From NCBI GenBank assembly GCA_947471745.1, contig CANJKZ010000010.1, positions 5,513,001 through 5,577,000 of the forward strand: 64,000 bases of DNA, written 5' to 3'. Source of the stretch: Closterium sp. Naga37s-1 (lineage: Eukaryota; Streptophyta; Zygnematophyceae; Desmidiales; Closteriaceae). The notes beneath the pieces are model-generated. The model saw only the letters and a program-made list of their open reading frames with translations. It had not been told where the DNA came from and searched no databases. The translations under genes were made by a program, and so were the position numbers. Positions 40,383 through 52,200 of this stretch are shown one piece after another. Position 1 is the stretch's first letter. The number at the start of each line of letters is the position of its first letter.

Positions 40383-40511
40383 TGTGAAAAAATGAGGAAT
40401 GAATGATGAACTAGGAAATGAGTTGGGTACAAATATGACACCCTAGAAAGCTGTACCCCATACTGTCTACCCCACTACAGCCTAGAAAGACTATAGCATA
40501 TAAGTTTGACA
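40383..40511 (-). repeat. 3' LTR of element F
   Basis: 129 bp, TGTGAAAAAATG to AAGTTTGACA. One mismatch to 54559-54687. It abuts the polypurine tract shared with A, B and G. Confidence 0.95.
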
Positions 40512-40708
40512 CACCCCCATAGGCAAAGTGGGGGAGAACAAGGGGTCACAAGAGTCAAGTAAAGCACAGCAAGCTCAGGGTGGATCGCAACGTCACCACA
40601 CATTCTGAGCACAAGTTCAAGGGCCACAAGGCCAGTTCACATGCAGAGATATATATATAAAGTTAAACATGCAAGTGCAAGTATGTATAGGTCAAAGTAC
40701 AAGCAAGG

Positions 40709-41325
40709 TCAAGAAGTGAGCAAGTGAGGCAAAGTAGGTACAAGACCTAACAGAGTACAGAAGCGCTGATGATCACAAGGCGCGAGTGCCTTGGTGAAGA
40801 TATCAGCAGTGTTGGCCTGGGAGGCCACGTAAGCAAGTCGCAGCTGACCACGCTGCTGCAGCTCACGAGCAAGGAAGTAGCGAAGAGCGATGTGCTTCGT
40901 TCTGTGCTCCAGTCTGTGCTCACGACACAAGGCCAGCATGGCCTTGTTGTCTACGTACAGCACTGGAGGAGAACGAGGCGGCTCTCCGAGGTCAGTCAGC
41001 AGGTAGGTGAGCCAGCGTAACTCCTGTGCAGCCATGGCCCCTGCGTAGATCTCAGCCTCACAGCTGGAGCTGAGAACAGAAGAAGAGCGGGTAGACCGCC
41101 ACGAAACAGAACCGGAACCAAGGCTGAAGGTGTAACCCTGTGACGACCGCTGCGTAGCCAAGTCGTCAACCCAAGACGCGTCTGCGTGACCAGTGAGGAC
41201 CACTGGACTCCGCCCTCCAAGCACTAGCCCCATGCCCGACGTACTGCACAAGTAGCGCAACACCCTCTTCGCAGCAGCCATGTGCTCAGGGAGGTGTCTC
41301 CCAGGAGCAACATAGCGTGCCAGAA
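40709..41325 (-). pseudogene. RNase H C-terminal part of element F
   Basis: Reads AAKRVLRYLCSTSGMGLVLG, TGHADASWVDDLATQRSS, SSCEAEIYAGAMAAQELRW, VDNKAMLALCREHR and TADIFTKALAPCDHQRF, ending at TGA. Its upstream half lies at 48309-49211, on the other side of element G. The break is at LSIL|ARYVAPG. Confidence 0.85.
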
Positions 41326-41460
41326 TGTTACAAGATAGTACTGCACGAGAATGAATGAACTAGAAAGAAGTTGGGTACAAGTATGAAACCCTAAGTTTGT
41401 TGTACCCCCTAAGGCTAAACCCACTATAGCCTACACAATATAAACATATAATGTTTGACA
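41326..41460 (-). repeat. 3' LTR of element G
   Basis: 135 bp, TGTTACAAGATAG to ATGTTTGACA, identical to 48174-48308. Confidence 0.95.
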
Positions 41461-41689
41461 CACCCCCATAGGCTAAGTGGGAGACAACCAGATGGTCACA
41501 AGACCAGTCAAAGCAAAGCAAAGCAAGCTCAGGGTGGATCTCAAGGAAACCACACAAATTTTGAGCACAAGCAAGTGGTCACAAGACCAGTTCACATGCA
41601 GGTTGATAATATAACAAGAGATACAGTGATCACAACCTAGCAAGAGTAAACATGCAGGTATATATATAGAGATCACAGTACAAGCAGAG

Positions 41690-44600
41690 TCAAGAAGTAA
41701 GCAAGTGAGGCCCAGTAGGCACGAGGCCTAGAACAGTACAGAAGCGCTGATGGTCACAAGGCTGAAGCGCCTTGGTGAACACATCAGCAGTGTTGGCCCG
41801 AGTGGCCACGTAATGCAGACGAAGCTGACCGCGCTGCTGCAGCTCTCGAGCAAGAAAGTAGCGCAGAGCGATATGCTTCGTTCTGTGCTCCAGTCTGTGC
41901 TCCTCACACAAGGCAATGGCAGCCTTGTTGTCGACGTACAGCACTGGAGGAGAACGAGGCCGCTCTCCCAGGTCGGTCAGCAGGTAGGTGAGCCAGCGTA
42001 ACTCCTGTGCAGCCATGGCTGTGGCGTAGATCTCAGCCTCACAACTGGAGCTGAGAACAGAAGACGAGCGTGTAGAACGCCAAGAAACTGAACCAGAGCC
42101 AAGGCTGAAGGTGTAACCCTGAGACGACCGCTGAGTAGCCTGGTCGTCTGCCCAAGAAGCGTCTGAGTGCCCAGTGAGTACAACTCGGTCTCGCCCTCCA
42201 AGCACTAGCCCCATGCCCGACGTACTGCACAAGTAGCGCAACACCCACTTAGCAGCATCCATGTGCTCCTTCCGGTGACGACCAGGAGCGACATAGCGTG
42301 CAAGGATGCTAAGAGGGTATGCAAGGTCAGGCCGAGTGCAGGTCATCAGGTACATGAGGCAGCCCACAAGCTCTGGATACGGGCCACTCGGCTCTACGGA
42401 CTCATCCGAAGGCAGAGCTGCGAGCGAGTGACCGGTAGGAAGAGGAGTGGCCTGAGGCGAGGAGTACGTGAAGCGGAAGCGCTGAAGGACCTGCTGCACC
42501 ATGTGTGACTGAGTCAAGGTGATGGTGCGCCGTGCTCTGTCCCGGGTGATCCGCAAGCCAAGATAGCTTGTCAGTTCACCCAGGTCTGTGCACGTGTGTC
42601 TCTTCTGCAGCTCCGACTTCACGTGGGCGAGTGCCGTAGTGTCAGCAGTGGCAAAGACCAAGTCGTCGACGTACACGAGGATGTAGAACGGCGGCAGCGA
42701 AGTGTCGGTGCGTAGAAACAGCGACGGGTCAGCAGTAGAAGGAGCAAACCCAAGAGCCGCAAGTGTAGTCCTCAGTGTGTCTTGCCACTCACGCGGCGCC
42801 TGGCGGAGACCGTAGACTGGCCGCCGGAGGCTCCACTGGGTACCAAGAGGGAACGACCCAGTGAAGCGAGGTGGGCGGCGCAGCCAGATCTCCTCGTGCA
42901 GGCTGCCCTGTAGCAAAGCAGTGCTGAAGTCAAGCGAGTGGAGCTCGTAGTCACGCTGAGCGGCGACGTGCAGCAGAACCCGAAGAGTGGTCATCTTCGG
43001 GGTCGGGGAGAAGGTCTGGAAGAAGTCAACTCCCTCTCGCTGACTGAAGCCTCGTGCAACGTAACGCGCCTTGAAGACAGGCGGAGAACCCGGCGGCCGC
43101 TTCACCCTGAAAATCCACATGCCACTGACAATGTTCGCCCCAGGTGGGGGAACGTCGTCGACGTAGGTGCCTGTGGACTTCCAGGAAGCCATCTCTGTGT
43201 CCATGGCTGTCTGCCACTGAGAGGAGTACTCACCCGCGATCGCCTCAGCGTAAGAGCGCGGGGTCGGGATGTCTGGAGCATCCGGGTCTCCCTCAGGGGC
43301 AACCAGCATGGACACGAGATGAGGTAAAGCAGCGGCAAAGCACTCAAACTCCTCCTGCCTGTCCTCAAGGACGTCCGTGCCAAGAGCACACTCACCCCCG
43401 ACGGACGGAGGACAGATAGACTCAGACTCAGACTCAGCGACAAGGCTAGCGGCGTAGTCTAGACGACAAGCGGCAGCAAAGTCAACTAACTCAGCGACTA
43501 GAGCAGACGCAGCAGAGGACTCAAAGGAAGGGTCAGTGACAACAGTGGCGAGGAGACGCGTGACAGTAGGACTGGCAGCACGAAGGGAGTCAGACTCCGG
43601 GTCAGCAAGAGCAGGAAGAGAGGACGTAGGAGGAGACGGCAGAGGGACACGCTGAGGAGCAGTGGAAGGACGAAGCGTCATCTGGTGAGTGCCTGGGACA
43701 GCAGGAGGACGCTGACTAGTGTGAGCAGCACGAACAGGCGACGCACGACGAGACTCGGGCGACGCAGGACGAGACTCAGGCTCACGACGCTCTGTAAGAC
43801 CTCCAGTCGGACCAGTGTAAGGAGAAGGACCAGGGAGTGGTAAGGCAGGAGGCAACCGTGACTGCGACGGGACTGGCGGAAGACACTCTAAGGAGGTAGC
43901 AGGACAAGGAGGAGGCGACTGACCAAGAACCTGCTGAAGGAGCGGAATGAAGTACGGCTGCGGCCGCGTAGCGCCGCCAGAACCATCAGAGAGACCACCA
44001 GTAGCCTCAGCTCCAGGGCCACCAGCGACAGCGCCCGCAGGACCACCAGTAGCTCCACCAGCGTCAGCACCAGCAGCAGCTCCAACTCCAGGGTCCTCAG
44101 CACCAGCAGTAGCTCCAGCTCCAGGGTCCGCAGCACCAGCAGCAGCTCCAACGCCAGGGTCCGCAGCACCAGCAGCAGCTCCAACGCCAGGGTCCGCAGC
44201 ACCAGCAGCAGCTCCCACTCCAGGGTCCTCAGCACCAGCAGCAGCTCCAACTCCAGGGTCCGCAGCACCAGCAGCAGCTCCAGCGCCCGGGTCCTCAGCA
44301 CCAGCAGCAGCTCCAACTCCAGGGTCCGCAGCACCAGTCGCAGCTCCGACTCCAGGGTCCTCAGTACCAGCAGCAGCTCCAGCTCCAGGGTCCTCAGCAC
44401 CAGCAGTAGCTCCAACGCCAGGGTCCCCAGCACCAGCAGCACCACTCCGGAGACTGCAGCGCCGATCGTACCACTCTCGGAGTCGCTGGGGAGAGGGTAG
44501 CTCCCGCCGAGGAGGGGAACCACGAGCACCAGCTGCAGCAGCACCTCTCCTGAGGCTGCAGTACCGCGAGTACCACTCACGCAGCTGTTGGGAAGAAGGA

Positions 44601-44880
44601 GGGTCTCCAGGCGTCGAACGCCCAGGAGTAGCACCCCCAGGCTCAGCACCCTCAGACTCAGCACCCCCAGGCTCAGCACCCTCAGACGTAGCACTCTCAG
44701 GTCCAGCACCCCCAGGCTCCGCACCCCCAGGCTCCACACACTCAGGCTCAGCACCCCAAGCAGGACGAGATTCGACAGCTACCTCGACAGGCTCAACCGG
44801 GTCTACCTGGGACACACCTGAGGGAGCGGCACCCTGAGGGGGGAGGGGGTCTACTACAGCAGCACCTGGAGCGAGGAAGA
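41690..44880 (-). CDS. Pol C-terminal part of element G: linker, reverse transcriptase, RNase H
   Basis: The frame used downstream of the G-run shift starts near PPPPLFLAPGAAVVDP. A linker follows with about 12 repeats of DPGVGAAAGAA (44060-44440), then RPQPYFIPLLQQVLGQSPPP. Reverse transcriptase has SGMWIFRVKRPPG, KARYVARGFSQREG, YGLRQAPREWQD and YVDDLVF (42654-42674). RNase H has TGHSDASWADDQ, SSCEAEIYA and VDNKAAIAL, ending TADVFTKALQPCDHQRF and TGA. No premature stop was seen, so the enzyme part looks functional. The ORF itself extends upstream to 45247, but that portion is not in the family frame. Confidence 0.9.
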
Positions 44881-47792
44881 GAGGCGGGGGGGGGGAGCGG
44901 GGCAGTGCGGTAGGGGAAGAGGCGGTAGTAGGGGACGGACTCGTCAAAAGTGACGTCCTGAGAGGGCAGGACACGACGCGAGGTGGGGTGGTAAAACTGC
45001 CAACGAGACGCGTCCGGGACAAAGCCAAGGAAGACGCAAGGAACAGCGCGGGAGGAGAGCTTGTCCGCGGACGTGTCGCGAACAAAAGCTCGAGATCCCC
45101 CGACCCGAAAACGCGACGCATCACCAACCTCTCCCGTCCAACGCAGTGTCGGCGAAGTCTCCGGAACGGAGACACGGGGCCAGAGGTTGAGTTGATGCGC
45201 AGCGTATCGGACCGCAAACGGCCACAGAAAGTGGGGGGCAGCCGCATGGATCAAGGAGGTACGAGCGACCTCCATGACCAAGCCAATGCGGCGCTCAGCA
45301 ACCCCATTCTGCTGTGGAGAGGCTGGAAGCGTGAACGACTGCTCAATGCCCTGCCCCTGACAGTAGGCCCTCAAGAGGTCGGAGGAAAACTCCCCACCTC
45401 TGTCAGAGTGCAGACGCAGGACAGGAAAGTCCGAGTGGAACCTCTCGCTGAGCTGAAGACGGGCAGTGCGGATCCAAGGGATCAAAACATCAGGGACTTC
45501 ACCCTTGGTGCGCAAGGGGAAGACCGTGGTGTAGCGCGAGTAGTCGTCAACAACTATCAAGAAGTACCTCTCCTGACCCTGTCCACGGACGCGGGCTGGG
45601 CCCCACACGTCCAAGTGGAGCGTCTGCAAGGGAGCAGTCGTCGGGGGAAACGAGGAGGAGTGAGGAGCGGCGCGCTGCCGCCCCTCGACACAGGGAAGAC
45701 AGGGAGGAGCAGGAGAGGGCGGGAGGGGAGGGAGTACCCGGGGAAGACCAGAGACAAGGTACCGTTTGTGCATGCCACGAAGGCGCTGCACTGACGGGTG
45801 ACCAAGGCGGTGGTGCCAGAGGACGGTCTCGTGTGCTAGAGAGCGACACGAGCAGGGGGCAGACAGCTGACCTGAAGCAGACGCAGACGCAGCGACCTGA
45901 GGGGACTCAGTGGTCAGTGTGTACAAGTCCGACCCCGGCTGCCGAGTGAAGGTAGCCAGGTGACGACCCGTCCGAGCGCACGTGCAGTGTGTCACGCGCT
46001 CGTAGGCAGGGGTGAACTGGTGGACACCCCCGTCCTGGAGCGCACTACCCGCCACCAAGTTCGTGGAGAACGAGGGGAGGTAGAGACCTGACAGTGTGCC
46101 CGACGGGACCGCAGGACAAGGGAGGACAGTGGAGGAGGTCGCAATGACCGGACCCCCAGAGGGGTCAGCGAGGGAGACAGCAACTGGCCGAGCAAGCTGC
46201 TCAAGGGCAGTGCGGTCACGAAAGAAACAGCGAGAAGCACCTGAGTCCAGTGTGAAGGTGTGCAGTGCCTCAGTAGACGCAGCGGGCGCAGACTCGCGAG
46301 CACCTAGAGCAGCAGCCTCACCAGCACCTGGGGCAGCAGACACACTAGCACCTAGAGCAGCAGCCTCACTGGTCCTAATGCCCGGGTCGGGCGGGACACA
46401 CAGGTAACAGTCACCCTCTCCACTAGTAGACATCACATACATGGCACCAAGGATAGCATCAAAGTCAAGAGCATAGACATCAATGTTTTTCTTGATCAGA
46501 TCAAACCAACGAGGCAGCTCAGTAGCAGCCGGAAACTGGGTGCGCCAGGCGTCGTCGAGGCGGGAGAAGCAGCGTTGCAGGGTGTGCGCCCTCCCACACG
46601 GCTGACCAGCGCGGTCACCTGTGCGGATGACGTACGGGCAGCTAAGGCCACCCCCCCCACGCTGAGAGTACCACTCACGGAGTTCCTGGGGCGACAGGGT
46701 CTGCTGCTGGCGCAGGCCACCGCCCGAGCTGCCACGAGCTCCACTGCCTCCGCCGCCCCCACGACCACCACTGCCACCGCGGCCGCCGCCGCCACCACCA
46801 CTGCCCCAACCCCGGCCACCTCCTCCACCACTGCCGCCACCACCCCCGCCGCTGCCGCCACCACTCCCGCCGCTGCCGCCACCACCCCCGCCGCTGCCAT
46901 CACCACCCCCGCCGCTGCCACTGGCCCCTCCAGCCCCGCCACCACCCCCACCGCCCCCACCGCCCCAACCACCGCCGCCCCCATCATCACCGCCGCCCCC
47001 CTTGCCCCCTTTGCCCTTGCCGCTGCGACGCCTCGCACTCGCAGTAGACACAGTCCCGACCTTCTCAGCACCGAGAAGGTCGACAGCAGCAGCAGAGGCA
47101 ACAGAGGGAAGAAGAGGGGAGGGGGAACACCCCTCGAAGAAGGGGGTGCGGGGGTCGCCTCGAGACGCACCGACAGCTACTGTACTAGACTCGGCTGCCA
47201 GCAGGTGCTTCTCAAGCAGGTCAATGGTGAGCTCGGTGGGGCACATGGCAAGGAAGGTGTCCCTGACCGCACGAAGGGAGTCAGGGAGACGGGTGACCAG
47301 GTGGTAAAGAGTGAGCCACAGCGGGGGGGGGTTCTTGGCAAGAAACTCAGCGGGCATGGCAGCACGGAAGCGGATCTCAGTAGTGCGGAGGTGAGTAATG
47401 AGGTCGGCAACGGTAGAGAATGTGGCCAAGTCTGGGAACAGGTAGGGCAGTGAGAGGCGGCCTAGCGCAGCAGAGGCAGGTGAGGAGTAGCGAGCAACGA
47501 CAGCTTTGTACAGTGACAAAGCAGTCTTCTGCTGGCTAAAGTGCTCGCGTTCATCTACCGGCAGGGAGTTGCGAATGGCGAAGCGAGAGTGGGCGTCACG
47601 AGTCTGCCACTGTGAGCGGGTAGTACTATCAACTGTCTCAGCAGGGGCAGGAGCGAGGCCTAACGCATGGTCATACAGTGAGATATCCTCCTTAGCAGTG
47701 AGCTGGAGGAAGAGATGGAGGTCATCGAGCCAGGTGTCAAAACGGATCGGGCGGCCCTCAGCATCGAAAGCTAGAACTGCAGGACTAGCCAT
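44793..47792 (-). CDS. Gag-protease-integrase of element G
   Basis: It starts MASPAVLAFDAEGRPIRFDT with WLDDLHLFLQ, matching the Gag start of A/C/F. Capsid-like LTLYHLVTRLPDSLRAVRD and a Gly-rich tract of about 100 residues (46730-47010) follow. Then come a C-X13-C-X3-H-X4-C knuckle (46569-46640), YVMSTSGEGDCYLCVPPDPG, protease LDSGASRCFFRDRTAL, VLWHHRLGHPS, and integrase LDVWGPARV, LRLHSDRGGEFSSD and SPQQNGVAERR. After 44880 it runs out of the family frame (PRSRCCCSRPPPP). 999 codons; first ATG after the leader. Confidence 0.9.
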   Translation of the reverse strand: MASPAVLAFDAEGRPIRFDTWLDDLHLFLQLTAKEDISLYDHALGLAPAPAETVDSTTRSQWQTRDAHSRFAIRNSLPVDEREHFSQQKTALSLYKAVVARYSSPASAALGRLSLPYLFPDLATFSTVADLITHLRTTEIRFRAAMPAEFLAKNPPPLWLTLYHLVTRLPDSLRAVRDTFLAMCPTELTIDLLEKHLLAAESSTVAVGASRGDPRTPFFEGCSPSPLLPSVASAAAVDLLGAEKVGTVSTASARRRSGKGKGGKGGGGDDGGGGGWGGGGGGGGGGAGGASGSGGGGDGSGGGGGGSGGSGGGSGGGGGGSGGGGGRGWGSGGGGGGRGGSGGRGGGGGSGARGSSGGGLRQQQTLSPQELREWYSQRGGGGLSCPYVIRTGDRAGQPCGRAHTLQRCFSRLDDAWRTQFPAATELPRWFDLIKKNIDVYALDFDAILGAMYVMSTSGEGDCYLCVPPDPGIRTSEAAALGASVSAAPGAGEAAALGARESAPAASTEALHTFTLDSGASRCFFRDRTALEQLARPVAVSLADPSGGPVIATSSTVLPCPAVPSGTLSGLYLPSFSTNLVAGSALQDGGVHQFTPAYERVTHCTCARTGRHLATFTRQPGSDLYTLTTESPQVAASASASGQLSAPCSCRSLAHETVLWHHRLGHPSVQRLRGMHKRYLVSGLPRVLPPLPPSPAPPCLPCVEGRQRAAPHSSSFPPTTAPLQTLHLDVWGPARVRGQGQERYFLIVVDDYSRYTTVFPLRTKGEVPDVLIPWIRTARLQLSERFHSDFPVLRLHSDRGGEFSSDLLRAYCQGQGIEQSFTLPASPQQNGVAERRIGLVMEVARTSLIHAAAPHFLWPFAVRYAAHQLNLWPRVSVPETSPTLRWTGEVGDASRFRVGGSRAFVRDTSADKLSSRAVPCVFLGFVPDASRWQFYHPTSRRVLPSQDVTFDESVPYYRLFPYRTAPLPPPASLPRSRCCCSRPPPPSGCRSLRCVPGRPG

Positions 47793-48173
47793 AGTTTCAG
47801 TAGGAGCAGTAGGAACAGTAGGAAGAGTAGGAACAGTAGGTACAGTAGTAGCAGTGTGACAGCACAGTGCGGCTCAAGCAGGGCGGCGCGGCGCGGCTCG
47901 GGCAAGGCGGCGCGGCGCGGCTCGGGCAGGGCGGCGCGGCGCGGTTCGGGCAGGGCGGCGCGGCGGCTTGCCCTTGCGGCTGCGCGTGCGGCCTATCGTG
48001 CGGCTTCGCTAGGAAGAGGGGGGGGGCTCGACGGCGCGAGGAGGAGGGGCGCACGACGGCGCTAGGAGAGGAGGCGCGCGACGGCGCTAGGAAGCGAGGC
48101 GCTCGACGGCGCGGCGGAACGGTGGGCCCTACCGAACGTGGGTCCTAGGTCCTAACCTAGGCGTCGGATACCA
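47793..48173 (-). repeat. Leader and primer site of element G
   Basis: 380 bp, shorter than in relatives. GCGGCGCGGCTCGGGCAGG units lie at 47870-47970. GTGGGCCC is at 48122-48129. The primer site in element sense is TGGTATCCGACGCC, which departs from tRNA-iMet after the sixth base. Confidence 0.75.
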
Positions 48174-48308
48174 TGTTACAAGATAGTACTGCACGAGAAT
48201 GAATGAACTAGAAAGAAGTTGGGTACAAGTATGAAACCCTAAGTTTGTTGTACCCCCTAAGGCTAAACCCACTATAGCCTACACAATATAAACATATAAT
48301 GTTTGACA
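48174..48308 (-). repeat. 5' LTR of element G
   Basis: 135 bp, identical to 41326-41460. Followed by CAGAA. Confidence 0.95.
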
Positions 48309-49250
48309 CAGAATGCTAAGCGGGTATGCAAGGTCAGGTCGTGTGCAGGTCATCAGGTACATGAGGCAGCCAACAAGCTCTGGGTATGGGCCACTCGGCT
48401 CTACGGACTCATCCGAAGGCAGAGCTGAGAGCGAGTGGCGAGTAGACAGAGGAGTGGCCTGTGGCGAGGAGTACGTGAAGCCGAAGCGCTGAAGGACCTG
48501 CTGCACCATGTGTGACTGAGTCAGGGTAATGGTGCGCTGTGCTCTGTCCCGGGTGATCTGCAAGCCAAGGTAGCTGCGCAGTTCACCCAGGTCTGTGCAC
48601 GTGTGTCTCTTCTGCAACTCGGACTTCACGTGGGCGAGTCCAGCAGTGTCAGCTGTGGCAAAGACCAAGTCGTCGACGTACACGAGGATGTAGAACGGCG
48701 GCAAAGAGGTGTCGGTGCGCAGAAACAGCGACGGGTCGGCAGTAGAAGGAGCAAACCCAAGAGCCGCAAGTGTAGTCCTCAGTGTGTCGTGCCACTCACG
48801 AGGTGCCTGGCGGAGACCGTAGACTGGCCGCCGGAGGCTCCACTGGGTACCAGGAGGAAACGACCCAGTGAAGCCAGGTGGGCGGCGCAGCCAGATCTCC
48901 TCGTGCAGGCTACCCTGTAGGAAAGCAGTGCTGAAGTCAAGAGAGTGAAGCTCGTAGTCGCGCTGAGCGGCTATGTGCAGCAGCACCCGAAGAGTGGTCA
49001 TCTTCGGGGTGGGAGAGAAGGTCTGAAAGTAGTCAACTCCCTGCCGCTGACTGAAGCCTCGAGCAACGAAACGCGCCTTGAAGACAGGCGGAGAACCCGG
49101 GGGCCGCTTCACCCTGAAAATCCACATGCCACTGACGATGTTCGCCCCAGGTGGGGGAACCTCGTCGACGTAGGTGCCTGTGGACTTCCAGGAAGCCATC
49201 TCTGCGTCCATGGCTGCCTGCCACTGAGAGGAGTAGGGACCCTCTATCGC
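48309..49250 (-). pseudogene. Reverse transcriptase and start of RNase H, element F
   Basis: MDAEMASWKSTGTYVDEVPP, GMWIFRVKRPPG, KARFVARGFSQRQG, YGLRQAPREWHD, YVDDLVF (48661-48681) and CLMYLMTCTRPDLAYPLSIL, then element G. It is separated from the upstream frame only by TAG at 49251-49253, where relatives have GAG (SYAEAIEG). Confidence 0.85.
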
Positions 49251-52200
49251 CTACGCGTAAGAGCGCGGAGTCGAGATGTCTGGTGCATCCGGGTCTCCCT
49301 CAGGGGCCAGCAACATGGACACGAGATGAGGTGAAGTAGCAGCAAAGCACTGGAACTCCTCCTGCCTGTCCTCAAGGACGTCCGTGCCAAGGGCACACTC
49401 ACCCCCGACGGACGGAGGACAGACAGACTCAGACTCAGCGATAAGACTAGCAGCGTAGTCTAGACGACAGCGAGCAACAAAGTCGACAAGCTCAGCAACT
49501 AAGGCAGACGCAGCAGTGGACTCCAAGGAAGGGTCAGTGATGACAGTAGCAAGGAGACGCGTGACAGTAGGACTGGCAGCACGAAGGGAGTCCGACTCTG
49601 GGTCAGCAAGAGCAGGAAGAGAGGACTCAGGAGGAGAAGGCAAAGGGGCACGCAGCGGAGCAGTGGAAGGACGCAGAGACATCCGGTGCGTGCCGGGGAC
49701 AGGGGGAGGACGCTGACGCGAACCACGACCACTAGTGCGAGCAGCACGGACAGGCGACGCAGGACGAGACGCAGGCTCACGACGCTCAGCAAGACCTCCA
49801 GTAGGACCATTGTAGGGAGAAGGAGCAGGCAGTGGGGAGGCTGGCTGTAAGTGTGACTCAGACTGGACAGGCGGCGGACACTCTAAGAGAGGAGCAGGAC
49901 TAGTAGAGGGCGGAAGACCAAGAACCTGCTCAAGGAGCGGAACGAAGTACGGCCGCGGCCGTGCAGCACCCCCAGAACCAGCAGGAACAGCACCAGCACC
50001 ACTAACGGCAGCACCAGCTCCAGTAGCACCCCCAGCTCCAGCAGCGCCAGCAGCTCCAGCACCAGCACCCCCAACAGCAGCACCAGCTCTAGTAGCACCC
50101 CCAGCTCCAGCCGCGCCAGCAGCACCAGCACCAGCACCCTCAGAAGCACCAGCACCAGCAGCACCTCCAGCGCCAACACCCCCAGCAGCTCCAGCTCCAA
50201 CTCCAGCACCTCCAGCAGCTCCAGTACAAGGAGTACCCGCAGGCCCAGCAGCTCCAGTACCTCCAGTACGAGCACCTCCGGGACCCGTGGCACCAGCACC
50301 CTCAGCAGCAGTAGAACCTCCAGCACCAGCAGCACCTCCAGCTCCAGCAGCACGGCTCCAGCGCCGAGCAAACCACTCGCGCAGCTCCTGTGGAGAGAGT
50401 AGCTCTCGCCGGGACGAAGCACCCGAAGGACCTCCAGGCCCAGTCCCTCCAGACGCCACACGAGCAGGCTCAGCACCCCCAGGCTCCGCACCCCCAGGCT
50501 CAGCACCCCCAGGCTCAGCACCCCCAGACTCAGCACCCCCAGACTTAGCACCCCCAGTCTCAGCGCCCCCAGAGTCAGCACCCCCAGGCTCAGCACCCCC
50601 AGGCCCCGCACCCGCAGGCTCAGCACCCCTAGCAGCACCAGAGTCAACAGCTACCTCGACAGGCTCGACTGCGTCTACCTGGGACACACCTGAGGGGGCA
50701 GGACCCTGAGGGGGGAGGGGGTCTACCGGGGGGGGACCTGGCGCGAGGAAGAGCGGCGGCGGGGGAAGGGACGCAGTGCGGTAGGGGAAGAGACGGTAGT
50801 AGGGAACCGACTCGTCAAACATGACGTCCTGAGAGGACAGAACACGGCGCGAGGTGGGGTGGTAAAACTGCCAACCTGGCGTGTCAGGGGGGAAGCCAAG
50901 GAAGACGCAGGGAACAGCACGGGGGGACAGCTTGTCCGCAGACAAGTCACGGACAAACGCCCGAGATCCCCAAACACGGAACGCAGACGCATCGCCAACC
51001 TTCCCCGTCCACCGCAGAGCAGGGGAGGTCTCCGGCATGGAGACCCGGGGCTGAAGGTTGATCTGATGCGCCGCGTACTGAACCGCGAACGGCCACAGAA
51101 AATGGGGGGCAGCCGCATGGATCATGGACGTACGGGCGACGTCCATGACCATGCCAATGCGGCGCTCAGCAATCCCATTTTGCTGTGGAGAGGCCGGAAG
51201 CGTGAACGTCTGGCGGATGCCTCGTGCACGACAGAAGGCTCGCAGAAGGTCAGAGGAGAACTCTCCGCCTCTGTCGGAGTGCAGACGCAGAACAGGAAAG
51301 TCCGAGCCGAAACTCTCTCTGAGCTGGAGACGAGCAGCGCGGATCCAGTCGATCAACACCCCAGTGACCTCACCCTTGCTGCGCAAGGGGAAGACGGTGG
51401 TGTAACGCGAGTAGTCGTCAACCACCTGCAGGAAGTAACGCTCGTGACCCTGTCCACGGACGCGGGCTGGGCCCCACACGTCCATGTGAAGCGTCTGCAC
51501 TGGAGCCTCTGTCGGAGGAAACTCGGAGGAGTGAGGAGCAGCGCGCTGCCCCCCCTCGACGCAGGGAACGCAGGTAGGGGCAGGCCCTGGAGGAAGAGGA
51601 GGGAGGGACTGGGGGAGACCAGAGACAAGGACACGGGAGGCCATGCCTCGGAGACGAGGCAGGGAGGGGTGACCAAGGCGGTGGTGCCAGAGGAGAGTCT
51701 GGTGAGACAGGAGACGACACGAGCAGGGGGTAGACTCAGGACCAGACCTGGACGCCGCAGTAGACACCTGACCCGACGCAGCTACCTGACCAGACGCAGC
51801 AACCGGAGAAGACCCAGTAGTCAGTGTGTACAGGCTCGACCCCGGCCGACGGGTAAACGTGGCCAAGTGTCGGCCGGTCCGAGCACACGTGCAGTGGGTC
51901 ACTCGCTGACTCGCAGGAGTGAACTGGTGAACCCCCCCATCCTGTAGATCAGCACCACTCACCAAGTTCGTAGAGAATGAGGGGAGGTAAAGACCTGACA
52001 GGGTGCCAGCAGGGGCCGCCAGACACGGTAAGACAGTGGAGAAGTGGGCAAGGACAGGACCCCCAGAGGGGTCTGCCAGGGAGACCGCAACTGGCCGACT
52101 AAGCGGCGTGAGTGTGGTGCGGTCTCGAAAGAAGGAGCGGGAAGCACCCGAGTCAAGGGTGAAGGTGTGGGAGGCCTGAGCCGACGTGGTACCTGAGAGA

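Larger units (their letters stand above)
41326..48308 (-). mobile_element. Ty1/copia element G (6983 bp, youngest-looking, nested in F)
   Basis: 135-bp LTRs, identical by eye, are flanked by CAGAA (41321-41325 and 48309-48313). It has a short leader (380 bp), then one gag-pol of about 2000 codons interrupted only by a homopolymer frameshift at the 10-G run 44886-44895. All catalytic motifs are present. It is diverged from A/C/F in sequence and primer site, so it belongs to a sister family. Confidence 0.96.

Noticed and set aside
43888..44754. CRISPR-like array of regular repeats (33-bp units in element G; also 12120-12400)
   Set aside because: The units are contiguous, in frame with the polyprotein, without unique spacers, and the genome is eukaryotic.
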